A DNA stretch of 64,000 bases. Source: Reinekea sp. G2M2-21. GTDB taxonomy: Bacteria; Pseudomonadota; Gammaproteobacteria; Pseudomonadales; Natronospirillaceae. The translations under genes were made by a program, and so were the position numbers. The notes under the pieces were generated by a model that saw only the letters and a list, made by a program, of their open reading frames with translations, made no database searches and had not been told where the DNA came from. The stretch's first letter is position 1. Each line of letters starts with the position of its first letter. Below are positions 9,422 through 18,599 of the stretch, in pieces. The DNA lies in the NCBI RefSeq assembly GCF_015687175.1, contig NZ_JADPQG010000001.1, forward strand, positions 1,240,001-1,304,000. Direction: 5' to 3'.

Positions 9422-10492
9422 TCAGCCAGTGTGTTTCAGTTGTTCAAATGGCGCGTTAAAATTTACACTGCCTTTGGGCAATTGCATGGTAATGCAATGC
9501 AGTGATCCATGCTCTTCTATCAATGGACGAGCATTAATGCTGGTCACCATATGGTCAGGAAATGCCTCTGCGATAAGCTTCATGGCTTCGTTATCCACTG
9601 AGTCTCCATAAACAGGAACCAACACCAGTTTGTTGGTGACCAAAAAGTTCGCATAGGTCGCCGGTAACCGGTGCCCATCGTCAGCAAAAATTGCCTTTGG
9701 AAAAGGTAGTTCAATCAGTCGATACGACTCTCCATTGGCATTCTTCGCGAGCGCCAACTCTTGCTTCATGGCGTTCAGGGCAGGGAAGTGGCTATCTGCG
9801 GTATCCTGGCAGCCTTGAAATACGATGGTATTTGTCGGCGCAAAACGGGCAAGCGTGTCAATATGGGCGTCAGTGTCATCACCCTCTAGTTCACCGTTCG
9901 CCAGCCAAATAGTATGTTGTGCACCAAAATAGTCTTTGAACAGCGCCTCTAAATCTGCACGACTGGCGGGACCGTTGCGATTTTCGTTTAATACGCAGTT
10001 CTCGGTGGTCATGATGGTACCCTGGCCATCGCTTTCAACACTGCCTCCTTCCAGCACCCAATCGACCGCCTGATGGCCGAAGATACAGTTTTGTTTTGCC
10101 ATCTTTAGATTCAACAAATTGTCTAGCTGTGACTCAAATTTGTTGCCCCAACCATTAAAGGTGAAATCGAGCATGGTGATGCCATTTTCACCAAGAACAC
10201 CAATCGGTCCATGGTCTCTGGCCCAGGTATCGTTGCTGTCCATGCGGATGAAATGGCAATTACTGAGGTTGGCTTCGCCATCCGCGAGTATTTTCAGTAG
10301 AGGGCTTATATCAATGCTTGCGTGCAATTGAATAATGATTGGTTGGTAGTGTGAAAGCTTTGAAGTGAGCTCAAAATAAGTTTGCTCAACCTCTGAAAGT
10401 GCTGAATGCCAGGCGCTTTGTTCATGAGGCCATGTAACTAGAATGGCGTCCTGTGGGTACCATTCAGCGGGTAATACGAAATCAGTTTTCAT
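9422..10492 (-). CDS. Agmatine deiminase family protein (peptidyl-arginine deiminase fold)
   Basis: This 356-residue cytoplasmic enzyme of the guanidino-group hydrolase superfamily is likely to convert agmatine to N-carbamoylputrescine. Motifs are the early LPAEWYPQDAILVTWPHE, MDSNDTWARDHGP, VLEGGSVESDG, ELEGDDTDAHIDTLARF and the C-terminal catalytic HGSLHC with Cys333. Its usual partner, N-carbamoylputrescine amidase (aguB), is not adjacent. The next gene on the same strand is a PilZ protein 9 bases upstream, and the two may be co-transcribed. A related arginine or peptidyl-arginine substrate cannot be excluded from sequence alone. Confidence 0.88.
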   Translation of the reverse strand: MKTDFVLPAEWYPQDAILVTWPHEQSAWHSALSEVEQTYFELTSKLSHYQPIIIQLHASIDISPLLKILADGEANLSNCHFIRMDSNDTWARDHGPIGVLGENGITMLDFTFNGWGNKFESQLDNLLNLKMAKQNCIFGHQAVDWVLEGGSVESDGQGTIMTTENCVLNENRNGPASRADLEALFKDYFGAQHTIWLANGELEGDDTDAHIDTLARFAPTNTIVFQGCQDTADSHFPALNAMKQELALAKNANGESYRLIELPFPKAIFADDGHRLPATYANFLVTNKLVLVPVYGDSVDNEAMKLIAEAFPDHMVTSINARPLIEEHGSLHCITMQLPKGSVNFNAPFEQLKHTG

Positions 10493-10501
10493 GGGTAGTG
10501 T

Positions 10502-11056
10502 TCAACTTATGGATTTTTTGGCGTCGGTTTGCGCCTGAAACATATGTTTGAGCAATGTTTGCTTCTGGCGCTCTGTTAATTCGACGAACTTAAAGTGCAC
10601 TTTAAATCTGTTCTGCACAGGCGTGATAGTAATAACTTCTGCAAAAACGAACAATGAAAAATAGCTGGGAGTAAAAACAATAGCGAGTGCTACTACGTCT
10701 CCAGTGTTTACTTTGTTCGAAAGAGTCGCTGCACAGCCACCTTCACTGATGCTTATTTTTTGAGTGATCAATGACTGCTCGGTCAATATTTGGTTGGTCT
10801 GCAGTTTAGACAGGATATCCAGTTGGCTACTGAGCAGTTCAATGGATTTTTTTGCCGCCAGATCTTTAATTCGTTCACTGACCTGTCCGATTTCCTGTTT
10901 CACGGCGTCAAATTCAGAAGTTAGTGCGAGTGCCTCTAAATCCCGAAAATAGTCTATAGGTTGTGATTCGAGCTGTTGTTTTTTGGCAATGGTCAGATAG
11001 GCATCCAATTCCATGCGAAATGTATCGCGACGCTCGTTTTCCTGCGGGTTTGACAT
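10502..11056 (-). CDS. PilZ-domain protein, putative cyclic-di-GMP receptor
   Basis: This is a 184-residue soluble protein. The c-di-GMP-binding signature is split. An N-terminal ERRDTFR gives the RxxxR motif, and after about 95 mostly helical residues a SISEGGC segment resembles the D/NxSxxG motif and opens the beta-barrel. The helical insertion (about 20-95) looks coiled-coil-like. It is separated by 9 bases from the deiminase gene downstream and is divergent from the lolC/E-lolD operon. A homologous PilZ gene next to the lol genes is, as I recall, also present in pseudomonads. The target is unknown. Confidence 0.8.
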   Translation of the reverse strand: MSNPQENERRDTFRMELDAYLTIAKKQQLESQPIDYFRDLEALALTSEFDAVKQEIGQVSERIKDLAAKKSIELLSSQLDILSKLQTNQILTEQSLITQKISISEGGCAATLSNKVNTGDVVALAIVFTPSYFSLFVFAEVITITPVQNRFKVHFKFVELTERQKQTLLKHMFQAQTDAKKSIS

Positions 11057-11153
11057 CTGTATTTCTCGTTGTCAGAGTTGTGTAAAATAGGTCTCCACTG
11101 GTCATTGTAGTCAATATAGTTCCACATCGCTGTATTCACGGACGTTAATTTTT

Positions 11154-12398
11154 ATGTTTCATTCATTACCGTTTTATATCGGTATGCGTTATTTGCGCGC
11201 TAAGCGACGCAATCATTTCATTTCTTTCATTTCTGGGGTCTCAATGGCTGGCTTGACCCTTGGGGTCATGGTATTGATTATCGTGCTTTCTGTGATGAAT
11301 GGGTTCGACCGTGAAATGCGGACTCGGATTCTCGGTATGGTGCCTCATGCACAAATATACCGCACCGGCGCCATGAATGATGCAGAGTCCGTACGCCAGG
11401 AAGCTTTGAAGCACCCTATGGTGCTGGGGGCCTCAGCCTATATCGAATCTCAGGGGATGGTCAGCGGAAATGACCGTACCCAAGGTGCGTTAATAACCGG
11501 CGTGGATCCAGAAACGATTCGATCCGTATCGATCCTACCGGATCATATGGTTCAGGGTGATATTTCTCAGTTGGCGGAACAACCCTTTGGCGCGATCATT
11601 GGTGAAACCTTGGCGCGCATCCTCAACATTGGCGTCGGCGAAAAAATAACCGTAATCGTGCCCGAAATATCAGTCAATATCGCCAGTATGCAGCCACGTT
11701 TCAAACGATTCACCGTTGTCGGAATATTTAAAGTCGGCGCCGAACTCGATGCCAATCTGGTCGTAACTCATGTGGATGATTTAGGCAAGTTGTTGCTTTA
11801 CGGGGGGGCCGTTGATGGCGTACAGCTAAAGACCACTGACTTGTTTAAAGCACGGCAGGTCGCTCTGGAAGTGGGACAAAATTTGCCGCAAATCTATTAC
11901 GTGTCGGATTGGACGCGCACTCAGGGAAATTTATTTCAAGCTATACAGCTCGAGAAAAAAATGGTCGGACTGCTGCTGTTTATGATCATCGCAGTCGCAG
12001 TGTTTAATATCGTGTCCTCTTTGGTCATGTTAGTGACCGATAAGCAAGGTGAGATAGCCGTGTTACGGACACTAGGAGCAACGAGTCGACAGATTCTTGG
12101 CGTTTTTATCGTCCAAGGTACGGCAATCGGCGTAATTGGTATCGTAATCGGAGTAGCGCTTGGCATTCTTGGTGCGTTAACCGTTGCGGATATTTTAGCC
12201 TGGATAGAGTCTTTCTTTAACATTGAATTTTTAAATTCGAATGTCTATTTCATTAACTACATTCCGTCGGAATTGAAGATGTCAGACGTCTATCTGATAT
12301 CCGGAGCGACCTTTTTGATATCTGTGTTATCCACAATTTATCCCGCGTGGAAAGCGTCTCGAATTTCACCGGCAGAGGTACTGCGCTATGAATCGTGA
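11154..12398 (+). CDS. Lipoprotein-releasing ABC transporter permease (LolC/LolE family)
   Basis: This inner-membrane permease of 414 residues acts with LolD to release outer-membrane lipoproteins to LolA. The topology is typical, with an N-terminal transmembrane helix at about 21-45, a periplasmic MacB-like domain, and three C-terminal helices near 270-290, 315-340 and 378-398. The family opening IGMRYLRAKRRNHFISFIS and the ending ISPAEVLRYE are present. Its 3' end overlaps lolD by 11 bases. Only one LolC/E-type gene is present, because lolD is followed by comEC. It may form a homodimer (LolF type), or a LolE may be encoded elsewhere. I therefore leave the symbol open. Confidence 0.9.
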   Translation: MFHSLPFYIGMRYLRAKRRNHFISFISGVSMAGLTLGVMVLIIVLSVMNGFDREMRTRILGMVPHAQIYRTGAMNDAESVRQEALKHPMVLGASAYIESQGMVSGNDRTQGALITGVDPETIRSVSILPDHMVQGDISQLAEQPFGAIIGETLARILNIGVGEKITVIVPEISVNIASMQPRFKRFTVVGIFKVGAELDANLVVTHVDDLGKLLLYGGAVDGVQLKTTDLFKARQVALEVGQNLPQIYYVSDWTRTQGNLFQAIQLEKKMVGLLLFMIIAVAVFNIVSSLVMLVTDKQGEIAVLRTLGATSRQILGVFIVQGTAIGVIGIVIGVALGILGALTVADILAWIESFFNIEFLNSNVYFINYIPSELKMSDVYLISGATFLISVLSTIYPAWKASRISPAEVLRYES

Positions 12399-13074
12399 AA
12401 CTGTTTTGCAGTGCCAACATGTGTCACGACGCTTTAAGCTGATAAACGAAACAGTTGAAGTGCTCAAAGAAATTGATTTTGCCATTCACCGAGGTGAGAT
12501 GGCTAGCATTGTTGGTGCCAGCGGTTCTGGCAAGACGACTTTACTTAACCTGCTCGCGGGACTGGATGATCCCACTGAAGGGAGGGTGCTAATGGTCGAC
12601 CGGGAATTAAGATCGATGTCTGATAGAGAGCGAGCTCGGTTGCGGAATGAGCATATGGGGTTTGTGTTTCAGTTTCATCACCTTCTTCCTGAATTTTCTG
12701 CGCTCGATAATGTATTAATGCCATGTAGGATAAACGGTCGGATTCAGAAAGCAGAGCGTGAGTATGCTGAATTTTTACTGGAAAAGGTTGGTTTAAAAGA
12801 CCGGATTGTTCATCGGCCCGCAGAATTATCAGGTGGTGAACGTCAGAGGGTGGCTATAGCCAGAGCGTTGATTCGACAACCCGATTTCGTGTTAATGGAT
12901 GAACCTACCGGCAATCTTGATGAAGAGACTTCAGAACAAGTTCATGGGTTGATTATTGAGTTAAACAAAACGCTGGATTCAAGTTTCATTGTTGTGACGC
13001 ACAATCAGGACTGGGCAAAAGAGCATCCGGTACAATTCAAATTGACGAAAGGGCAGCTTACTCAGCTGAGATAA
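12388..13074 (+). CDS. lolD: Lipoprotein-releasing system ATPase LolD
   Basis: This is the ABC-type ATPase (228 residues) that powers lipoprotein release. Walker A is GASGSGKT at 43-50. The Q-loop region is FVFQFHHLLPEFSALDNV, which is LolD-like. The signature is LSGGERQRVAIARAL, and Walker B is FVLMDEPTGNLD. The H-loop VVTHNQ follows. The start overlaps the permease stop region by 11 bases, which indicates translational coupling. It is cytoplasmic and peripheral to the membrane. Confidence 0.96.
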   Translation: MNRETVLQCQHVSRRFKLINETVEVLKEIDFAIHRGEMASIVGASGSGKTTLLNLLAGLDDPTEGRVLMVDRELRSMSDRERARLRNEHMGFVFQFHHLLPEFSALDNVLMPCRINGRIQKAEREYAEFLLEKVGLKDRIVHRPAELSGGERQRVAIARALIRQPDFVLMDEPTGNLDEETSEQVHGLIIELNKTLDSSFIVVTHNQDWAKEHPVQFKLTKGQLTQLR

Positions 13075-13101
13075 CTATTTCCAATAAGCCAGGGACCAAG
13101 G

Positions 13102-15306
13102 ATGATAGTCGCGGCTTTTTTTATTGCGTTAATATGGCTTTGGTTTCAACTCGGTTGGAGCTGGGCAGTGGCATCACTTGTCGTGGGTGTTGGCGTCGTT
13201 TTGGTATGGCATCGTTGGACTGCGGTGCTGCTATTGGTTGGCGGAATCTGGATTCTTGGGCAATTGGAAACGTCAATTCAACATGTTCTGCCAAACAGCC
13301 AACAACATCAAAAAAATTCGCTGGCGGTATGTCTGCTGCAAGCCCCAAAGCTATATGATGATGGACTCATGTCTGGCCTGGCTAAGGTTGTTCAACAACC
13401 CGATTACCTGAACCTTCGCACCATAAAAATTTATATTCCACAATCGGTGCTGGATCCTACTCGATTCCAACCGGGTGACTGTTTGTCGGGAGTAATTCGC
13501 CTTCGACTGCCCTTGGGGAAAATCATCCCAGGGGTTTTTAATGCAGATCGGTTTTACTTTGCCAATAAGATAGATGGTATCGGTACTGTAACGAGCCTAA
13601 CCGAACTTTGGTCAGACAACGATCCAGCCCAGCGGCTCTATAATAAACGAGCACCCAACTTCACTAATGACGATGCTTTACAGCTTTGGGCTGCGCTAAC
13701 CCTGGGTTGGTCATCGGCTATGTCAAGCGATTTGAAGGCACTGATTTCAGCTAATCAACTTATGCATTTGTTTGTGATCAGCGGCATGCACCTTGGACTG
13801 ATTGCGTTGATGGTCGGATTCCTTGTACAGGGCACTGCGCTGTGTTTTGCCAAATGGTGGATCATAGATTTTAAGCTGAAGTCAGCAGCGGTCTTGGTGT
13901 TTTGCCTGTTTTATGTTTTTTGGTTGGGGTTTCCAGTGCCCGCCGTACGCGCCTTTGTAATGATGGGTGTCCCGTTACTGCTGTTTGTGTGCGGATTAAA
14001 AGTCGACCGATTTCGCAGTTTAGCGCTCGCCGCAATTGCGGTGACAATATGGCAACCCCAATGTTGGTTAGCATTGGGCGCTTGGCTCAGTTTTATCTCC
14101 GTGGCAGTTATCTTGATTATGTTGAAATGGCGACTGTTTGAGCGATTTAACCGGGTGCTGTCCATTGTTATTTTCCAAGCAATAATGTCGGTTTCTATTT
14201 TACCATGGGCTTTGGTGAGTGGCTTTTCGGTTAATCTCTTCAGTATTGTGACTAATCTTATTTTGACTCCCTTGATCGCTTTTACCGCGTTGCCTTGCGT
14301 CGCTTTGATTGCCATTTCAGGCAATAAGGTATTGATCCAAGGTTTTGAATCTGCGTCGAGTTGGTTGCTGAACGTGCTAGGCATTATAGAGCAGTGGAGT
14401 GTCACGCTACCATTTGTGCCATTGTTGATTTTGCTTTGGGTAGGAGCTTTGTTGGCTTTTGCGTTTTGGTATCGCGGTGTGCAAGGCCTATTGGGGGGAT
14501 TTGTTGGGCTGTTGAGTGTCCTTTTAATCGCGGCGCAGTCCACGTTGGGAGTGACAAAACAACCTAAAACTCGAATGACCGTATTTGATGTTGGTCATGG
14601 CACGTCTGTGTTGCTTGAAACACAACAGCACAAGATCTTGTTTGATACAGGAGGGTATTTCTCAGAAAATGTGAGTCTAATGGAGGCCAGCCTTAGCAGA
14701 GTTTTGCCCACATTGGATGCCATTGTGGTTTCTCATTCAGATGCCGACCATGCCAGCGGCTTTCAATACTTAATCGAAAAACAACCCGGCCTGCTCAGTT
14801 GGTCTGGACAACCCGCTGAGGTTGGGGTTCCAGGGCAGGTTGCAAACTGTCACCACGAACAGATTCCATTTGAAACGCTTCGTTTTATCCCTGTACCTGA
14901 CGCCTTGTGGCAAAGCGATAATGATTCGTCCTGTATTCTTGTTTTTAACGATGGTCAGCACTCTGCCATATTGACGGGCGATGCTGGAAAAACAGTTGAG
15001 TATTATCTTTTGCAAGCGCATCCTGAGCTGCTTCCAGTCAATGTTTTGATGTTGGGTCATCATGGTTCGGCGTCAAGTAGCGCGCAGGATTGGCTGGCAG
15101 CACAGGCTGGGCAACTATATACCGTTAGTTCCGGTGATCGTGCTGCGCCAAGATGGCCCGCGCAAAGGGTCAAAGACTGGTTTTTCAGTCAAGGTGAGAC
15201 ATTGCTGAATACTGCAGAGGTCGGAACAATCCAGCTGACATTTGAAGCTGATTCCATATCCGTGAAAACTTGGGACTCAGCCTACAGAATTCGCCTTATT
15301 AATTGA
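13102..15306 (+). CDS. comEC: ComEC/Rec2-family DNA internalization protein
   Basis: This 734-residue inner-membrane channel carries single-stranded DNA into the cytoplasm during natural transformation. Several hydrophobic N-terminal helices are followed by a DUF4131-like domain. The competence core carries LFVISGMHLGLIA and FPVPAVRAFVMMG. A C-terminal metallo-beta-lactamase-like domain begins near residue 490 (MTVFDVGHGTSVLLET) and contains SHSDADHASG and MLGHHGSASSS. All parts appear intact, so competence is plausible together with type IV pilus functions such as the pilZ gene downstream. It is 27 bases from lolD and probably shares its operon. Confidence 0.93.
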   Translation: MIVAAFFIALIWLWFQLGWSWAVASLVVGVGVVLVWHRWTAVLLLVGGIWILGQLETSIQHVLPNSQQHQKNSLAVCLLQAPKLYDDGLMSGLAKVVQQPDYLNLRTIKIYIPQSVLDPTRFQPGDCLSGVIRLRLPLGKIIPGVFNADRFYFANKIDGIGTVTSLTELWSDNDPAQRLYNKRAPNFTNDDALQLWAALTLGWSSAMSSDLKALISANQLMHLFVISGMHLGLIALMVGFLVQGTALCFAKWWIIDFKLKSAAVLVFCLFYVFWLGFPVPAVRAFVMMGVPLLLFVCGLKVDRFRSLALAAIAVTIWQPQCWLALGAWLSFISVAVILIMLKWRLFERFNRVLSIVIFQAIMSVSILPWALVSGFSVNLFSIVTNLILTPLIAFTALPCVALIAISGNKVLIQGFESASSWLLNVLGIIEQWSVTLPFVPLLILLWVGALLAFAFWYRGVQGLLGGFVGLLSVLLIAAQSTLGVTKQPKTRMTVFDVGHGTSVLLETQQHKILFDTGGYFSENVSLMEASLSRVLPTLDAIVVSHSDADHASGFQYLIEKQPGLLSWSGQPAEVGVPGQVANCHHEQIPFETLRFIPVPDALWQSDNDSSCILVFNDGQHSAILTGDAGKTVEYYLLQAHPELLPVNVLMLGHHGSASSSAQDWLAAQAGQLYTVSSGDRAAPRWPAQRVKDWFFSQGETLLNTAEVGTIQLTFEADSISVKTWDSAYRIRLIN

Positions 15307-15366
15307 TTTTTATACGTTTTCTTAAATTCACTATGATAAAGTACTGCCTCTCAGAGGAGGATAACC

Positions 15367-15987
15367 GTGTTTGAGATTGTCAAATCCGGCGGCTGGCTCA
15401 TGCTGCCCATTATACTGTGTTCAATTATTGCGTTGGCTATAACGGTCGAACGCTACTGGACGTTACGCGTGTCCAAAGTGCGGCCAAAAGAGCAACTGCC
15501 TCAGGTCTGGATGTGGATCAAAAACCAGGAACTGGATTCGCAGAAAATTAAAGAGTTACGCCAGAGTAGTTTGTTCGGCTATGTCTTGGCAGCAGGTTTG
15601 ACGACCTCTAAACATGGTCGTGACGCCATGAAAGATGCTATTCAGGAAGCTGGCGATCACGTGGCGCATGAAATGGAAAAGTTTCTAAGTACGCTGGGTA
15701 CCATAGCGGCCATTTCTCCTTTGTTGGGTCTATTGGGAACCGTTTTGGGTATGGTAGACGTATTTACCGATATTATGTTGCAGGGAACCGGCAACACAGC
15801 CATTCTGGCTGGCGGTATCTCAAAGGCATTGATTACCACTGCAGCTGGGCTATCCGTTGCAATACCCGCAGTTATTTTTCATCGAGCGCTGACACGGAAA
15901 GTAGACGAGCTTTTGGTATTGATGGAGCAAGACAGTGCCAAGTTGGTGGAAGCAATTCACACTGAAAGTTCGAGTGTTAAAAAATGA
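15367..15987 (+). CDS. exbB: MotA/TolQ/ExbB proton channel family protein
   Basis: This 206-residue inner-membrane protein is half of a proton-driven motor that energises a periplasmic partner. There are three transmembrane segments, near 9-29, 110-135 and 155-175. The family core GTIAAISPLLGLLGTVLGMVD and the late GISKALITTAAGLSVAIPA segment are present. It starts at a GTG with a strong AGGAGGA Shine-Dalgarno sequence and overlaps exbD by 4 bases. No tonB or tolA is nearby. In pseudomonads the same pair sits before lpxK, so I use exbB by synteny. TolQ-like wiring is not excluded. Confidence 0.88.
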   Translation: MFEIVKSGGWLMLPIILCSIIALAITVERYWTLRVSKVRPKEQLPQVWMWIKNQELDSQKIKELRQSSLFGYVLAAGLTTSKHGRDAMKDAIQEAGDHVAHEMEKFLSTLGTIAAISPLLGLLGTVLGMVDVFTDIMLQGTGNTAILAGGISKALITTAAGLSVAIPAVIFHRALTRKVDELLVLMEQDSAKLVEAIHTESSSVKK

Positions 15988-16400
15988 GATTTCGCCGCAG
16001 CCGACAAGAAGAGGTCAATGTTAATATCACGCCATTGATCGACGTTGTCTTCCTGTTGCTCATCTTTTTCATGGTGACGACAACCTTCACCCGGGAAACA
16101 CAACTGCAGATCAATCTTCCTGAAAGTCAGAGTCAGCGCGTAGCGGAAGACAATAAACCGATTGAAATTCTGATTGATCGGGTCGGTACTTACGCCATCA
16201 ATGACAAAGTCTTGATTAAACAGGATGTGGAATCTCTCAAGCGAGCGCTTAAGGAAATGACTGCCGATTTGAGTACGCCTATTGTTATTACTTCCGATGC
16301 TGACGCGCCGCATCAGGCTTTTATTACCGCATTAGATGCCGTTGCGCAAATCGGTTTTTCAAAAGTGAGTATCACGACTCAGGCTGAAGAATCGAACTGA
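15984..16400 (+). CDS. exbD: ExbD/TolR family biopolymer transport protein
   Basis: This 138-residue partner of ExbB has a short cytoplasmic arginine-rich N-terminus and a single transmembrane helix. The helix (NITPLIDVVFLLLIFFMV) carries the proton-relay Asp20. A periplasmic domain of about 90 residues follows and ends in KVSITTQAEES. It overlaps exbB with ATGA and lies 24 bases before lpxK, so it is part of the same envelope operon. Confidence 0.9.
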   Translation: MRFRRSRQEEVNVNITPLIDVVFLLLIFFMVTTTFTRETQLQINLPESQSQRVAEDNKPIEILIDRVGTYAINDKVLIKQDVESLKRALKEMTADLSTPIVITSDADAPHQAFITALDAVAQIGFSKVSITTQAEESN

Positions 16401-16424
16401 TTTTTTCAAAAGGCAGGGGTAAGA

Positions 16425-17408
16425 ATGAAATTTTGGTATCACTCCAAATTGACCATTGCCGCGCTCATGTTGATGCCGTTCAGCCTCATAACGTTGATCG
16501 TAAGCCTATTTAAACGAAAGTTTCGCTCTCGTCATTCATATCCTGTTCCCGTCATCGTCATCGGTAATCTGACCGTTGGCGGGACCGGAAAAACACCCAC
16601 CATTATCTGGCTCGTAAATCTGTTGCAGTCTCGCGAGTGTCGGGTGGCTGTCGTAAGCAGAGGTTACGGTGCTAAACCAAATCAAAGCTTTCCGATATTA
16701 ATAGCAGATCAGCATTCAGCGTTTGAAGTGGGTGATGAGCCAACGCTGATACGCAATAAAACCAGTGCTGACGTAGTTATCGATCCGGACAGAGATAGGG
16801 CCGTTCGTTATCTGAGTGATTTGCCTCTCGGGCAGAGACCAGATGTGATCATCAGTGATGACGGCATGCAACATTATCGAATGGCCAGAGACGTCGAGAT
16901 TCTGATGGTAGATCCGTTGCGTGGTTTCGGAAACGGCTTGTTGCTCCCCGCGGGACCTCTGCGAGAGTTGACTTCCCGTTTGCAGAGTGTTGACTATGTT
17001 CTCGCTAAACAGACGGGGCCTATGCTCCCCGAAGGAAGGGTTCATACCGCATCGGCGCATACCGAAATGCCGATCAATGCTCAAGGTGAAACCTTAGTAA
17101 CTACGCAAGTTCACCTGTGTTCCGCTATAGGGAATATTCAGTCATTCATCGATACGATGATTGCGATCGGTTTTTCAGTAAAGGTCGTGCATGATTTCCG
17201 AGACCATCAACGGCTACCGGATAGGGTGTTATCAGACAAGCGGCTACCAATTGTGGTCACTGAGAAAGACTTTGTTAAATTACTTGCACCGGCTGAACAC
17301 GTTTATTTTTTACCTTATGGGCTTGAGTACAGCGACGAATTTAAATGGGAGCTGTTGACCCGAATTGAAGGCGTAATCCATGAAAAAAGTAGTCATTATT
17401 CCGGCTAG
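16425..17408 (+). CDS. lpxK: Tetraacyldisaccharide 4'-kinase LpxK
   Basis: LpxK phosphorylates the 4' position of the lipid A disaccharide at the inner membrane. The 327-residue product has an N-terminal hydrophobic segment (about 10-28) and the Walker A variant GNLTVGGTGKT at 47-57. Typical motifs SRGYGA, VGDEPTLI, ISDDGMQHYRMARDVEI, LLPAGPLRE and VVTEKDFVKL follow. The gene overlaps kdsB by 29 bases. The YcaR/Trm112-like gene that often sits between them is absent. Confidence 0.96.
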   Translation: MKFWYHSKLTIAALMLMPFSLITLIVSLFKRKFRSRHSYPVPVIVIGNLTVGGTGKTPTIIWLVNLLQSRECRVAVVSRGYGAKPNQSFPILIADQHSAFEVGDEPTLIRNKTSADVVIDPDRDRAVRYLSDLPLGQRPDVIISDDGMQHYRMARDVEILMVDPLRGFGNGLLLPAGPLRELTSRLQSVDYVLAKQTGPMLPEGRVHTASAHTEMPINAQGETLVTTQVHLCSAIGNIQSFIDTMIAIGFSVKVVHDFRDHQRLPDRVLSDKRLPIVVTEKDFVKLLAPAEHVYFLPYGLEYSDEFKWELLTRIEGVIHEKSSHYSG

Positions 17409-18129
17409 ATTCAGCTCAAGCCGTTTACCGGGTAAGCCCTTGTTGGACATTGAAGGCAAGCCGATGGTAATACGGGTTTGCGAATCGGTTGATGCGGGAG
17501 CTTTTGACGCAGTTGTTGTTGCGACAGATGATTCGCGCATCTTCGATGCGGTGCAGAAAGCTGGTTTTCACGTGGTCATGACTCGGTGCGATCACGTCAG
17601 CGGTACAGATCGGTTACAGGAAGCAGCTGAGCTGCTCGCGCTATCTGCAGAAGATATTGTGATCAATCTGCAGGGAGATGAGCCATTAATGCCCAGCGTT
17701 AATTTAATTCAAGTTGCTGAATTGTTAGAAATGCAGGCATCAGCCTCTGTGGCGACATTGTACGAAGAGGTCGCGGTTGATATAGGTCAGGAAAATCCCA
17801 ACATGGTTAAGCTGGTTCAAGCGGTAGATGGACGCGTACTGTACTTTAGTCGGGCCGGCATTCCCTTTGACCGTGACCAGCACCGAGTTGGTACCGACAG
17901 TTTAAAGCGTCATGTGGGAATCTATGCCTATCGCAAAGCTGCGCTGGATCAATTTATTCACTTTGGTGAAGGGCATTTAGAATATCTGGAAAAGCTTGAA
18001 CAACTGCGTTTTATGGAAAACGGTCGCCATATTTACGCCGCAAAAGCTCAGTTGCCGATTCCTGTCGGAGTCGATACAGCCGAAGATCTCGAGCTGGTCC
18101 GGAAAATATTTAGTGGGAAAGTACAATGA
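17380..18129 (+). CDS. kdsB: 3-deoxy-manno-octulosonate cytidylyltransferase KdsB
   Basis: KdsB activates KDO with CTP to CMP-KDO, the donor used by WaaA. The 249-residue length is normal. The nucleotide-binding start is IIPARFSSSRLPGKPL. Further motifs are VVVATDD, VMTRCDHVSGTDR, INLQGDEPLM and YFSRAGIPFDRD. The closing VGVDTAEDLELVRK is also typical. It overlaps lpxK upstream and shares ATGA with the phosphatase gene downstream, so the block is tightly coupled. With kdsA and kdsC at 5.5-7.1 kb, the window encodes most of CMP-KDO synthesis. Confidence 0.97.
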   Translation: MKKVVIIPARFSSSRLPGKPLLDIEGKPMVIRVCESVDAGAFDAVVVATDDSRIFDAVQKAGFHVVMTRCDHVSGTDRLQEAAELLALSAEDIVINLQGDEPLMPSVNLIQVAELLEMQASASVATLYEEVAVDIGQENPNMVKLVQAVDGRVLYFSRAGIPFDRDQHRVGTDSLKRHVGIYAYRKAALDQFIHFGEGHLEYLEKLEQLRFMENGRHIYAAKAQLPIPVGVDTAEDLELVRKIFSGKVQ

Positions 18130-18599
18130 CACGCCTCTTGTTTGTTTGTCTGGGTAATATTTGTCGTTCACCAACAGCTCACGGCGTCATGCAGAAAAAG
18201 GTAGAAGAGCTGGGGCTGGATTGGATTCATGTCGATTCAGCGGGTACCGCTGCCTACCATGTCGGTAAAAAACCCGATTCAAGAACTCTAGCTGAGGCGA
18301 GTAAGGCAGGATATGACCTGAGTCGACTGACAGCTCGACAAGTTAAGGAGTCGGATTTTTATGAGTATGACTATATTTTTGCCATGGACTCGGAAAATTT
18401 CCGAAACTTAAAGGCGTTGCGACCCGTCGGATCAAAGGCCTCCTTGCATTTGGCACTCGAATTCACTGATGTTGACGGCACCGATGTGCCGGACCCCTAC
18501 TACGGCGGAGCATCCGGTTTTCGCGACGTTTTAAACTTGTGTGAAATGTTGTGCGACGACATTTTGAAGATGATTTCCGAAGGAAATATGCGTGCTTGA
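18126..18599 (+). CDS. Low-molecular-weight protein tyrosine phosphatase family protein
   Basis: This 157-residue cytoplasmic phosphatase has the P-loop CLGNICRS at Cys8-Ser15, with the nucleophile Cys8 and Arg14. The general-acid loop VPDPYYGG is near residue 121. It overlaps kdsB by 4 bases and murB by 8 bases. Family members dephosphorylate BY-kinases or arginine phosphate. No tyrosine kinase gene is in the window, so the substrate is unknown. The position between kdsB and murB is as in pseudomonads. Confidence 0.92.
   Translation: MTRLLFVCLGNICRSPTAHGVMQKKVEELGLDWIHVDSAGTAAYHVGKKPDSRTLAEASKAGYDLSRLTARQVKESDFYEYDYIFAMDSENFRNLKALRPVGSKASLHLALEFTDVDGTDVPDPYYGGASGFRDVLNLCEMLCDDILKMISEGNMRA

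Noticed and set aside
13911-14543. Open frame of 210 codons opposite comEC
   Set aside because: It lies fully inside the comEC coding region, has a biased Asn/Lys/Thr-rich composition and no recognisable motif or Shine-Dalgarno sequence.
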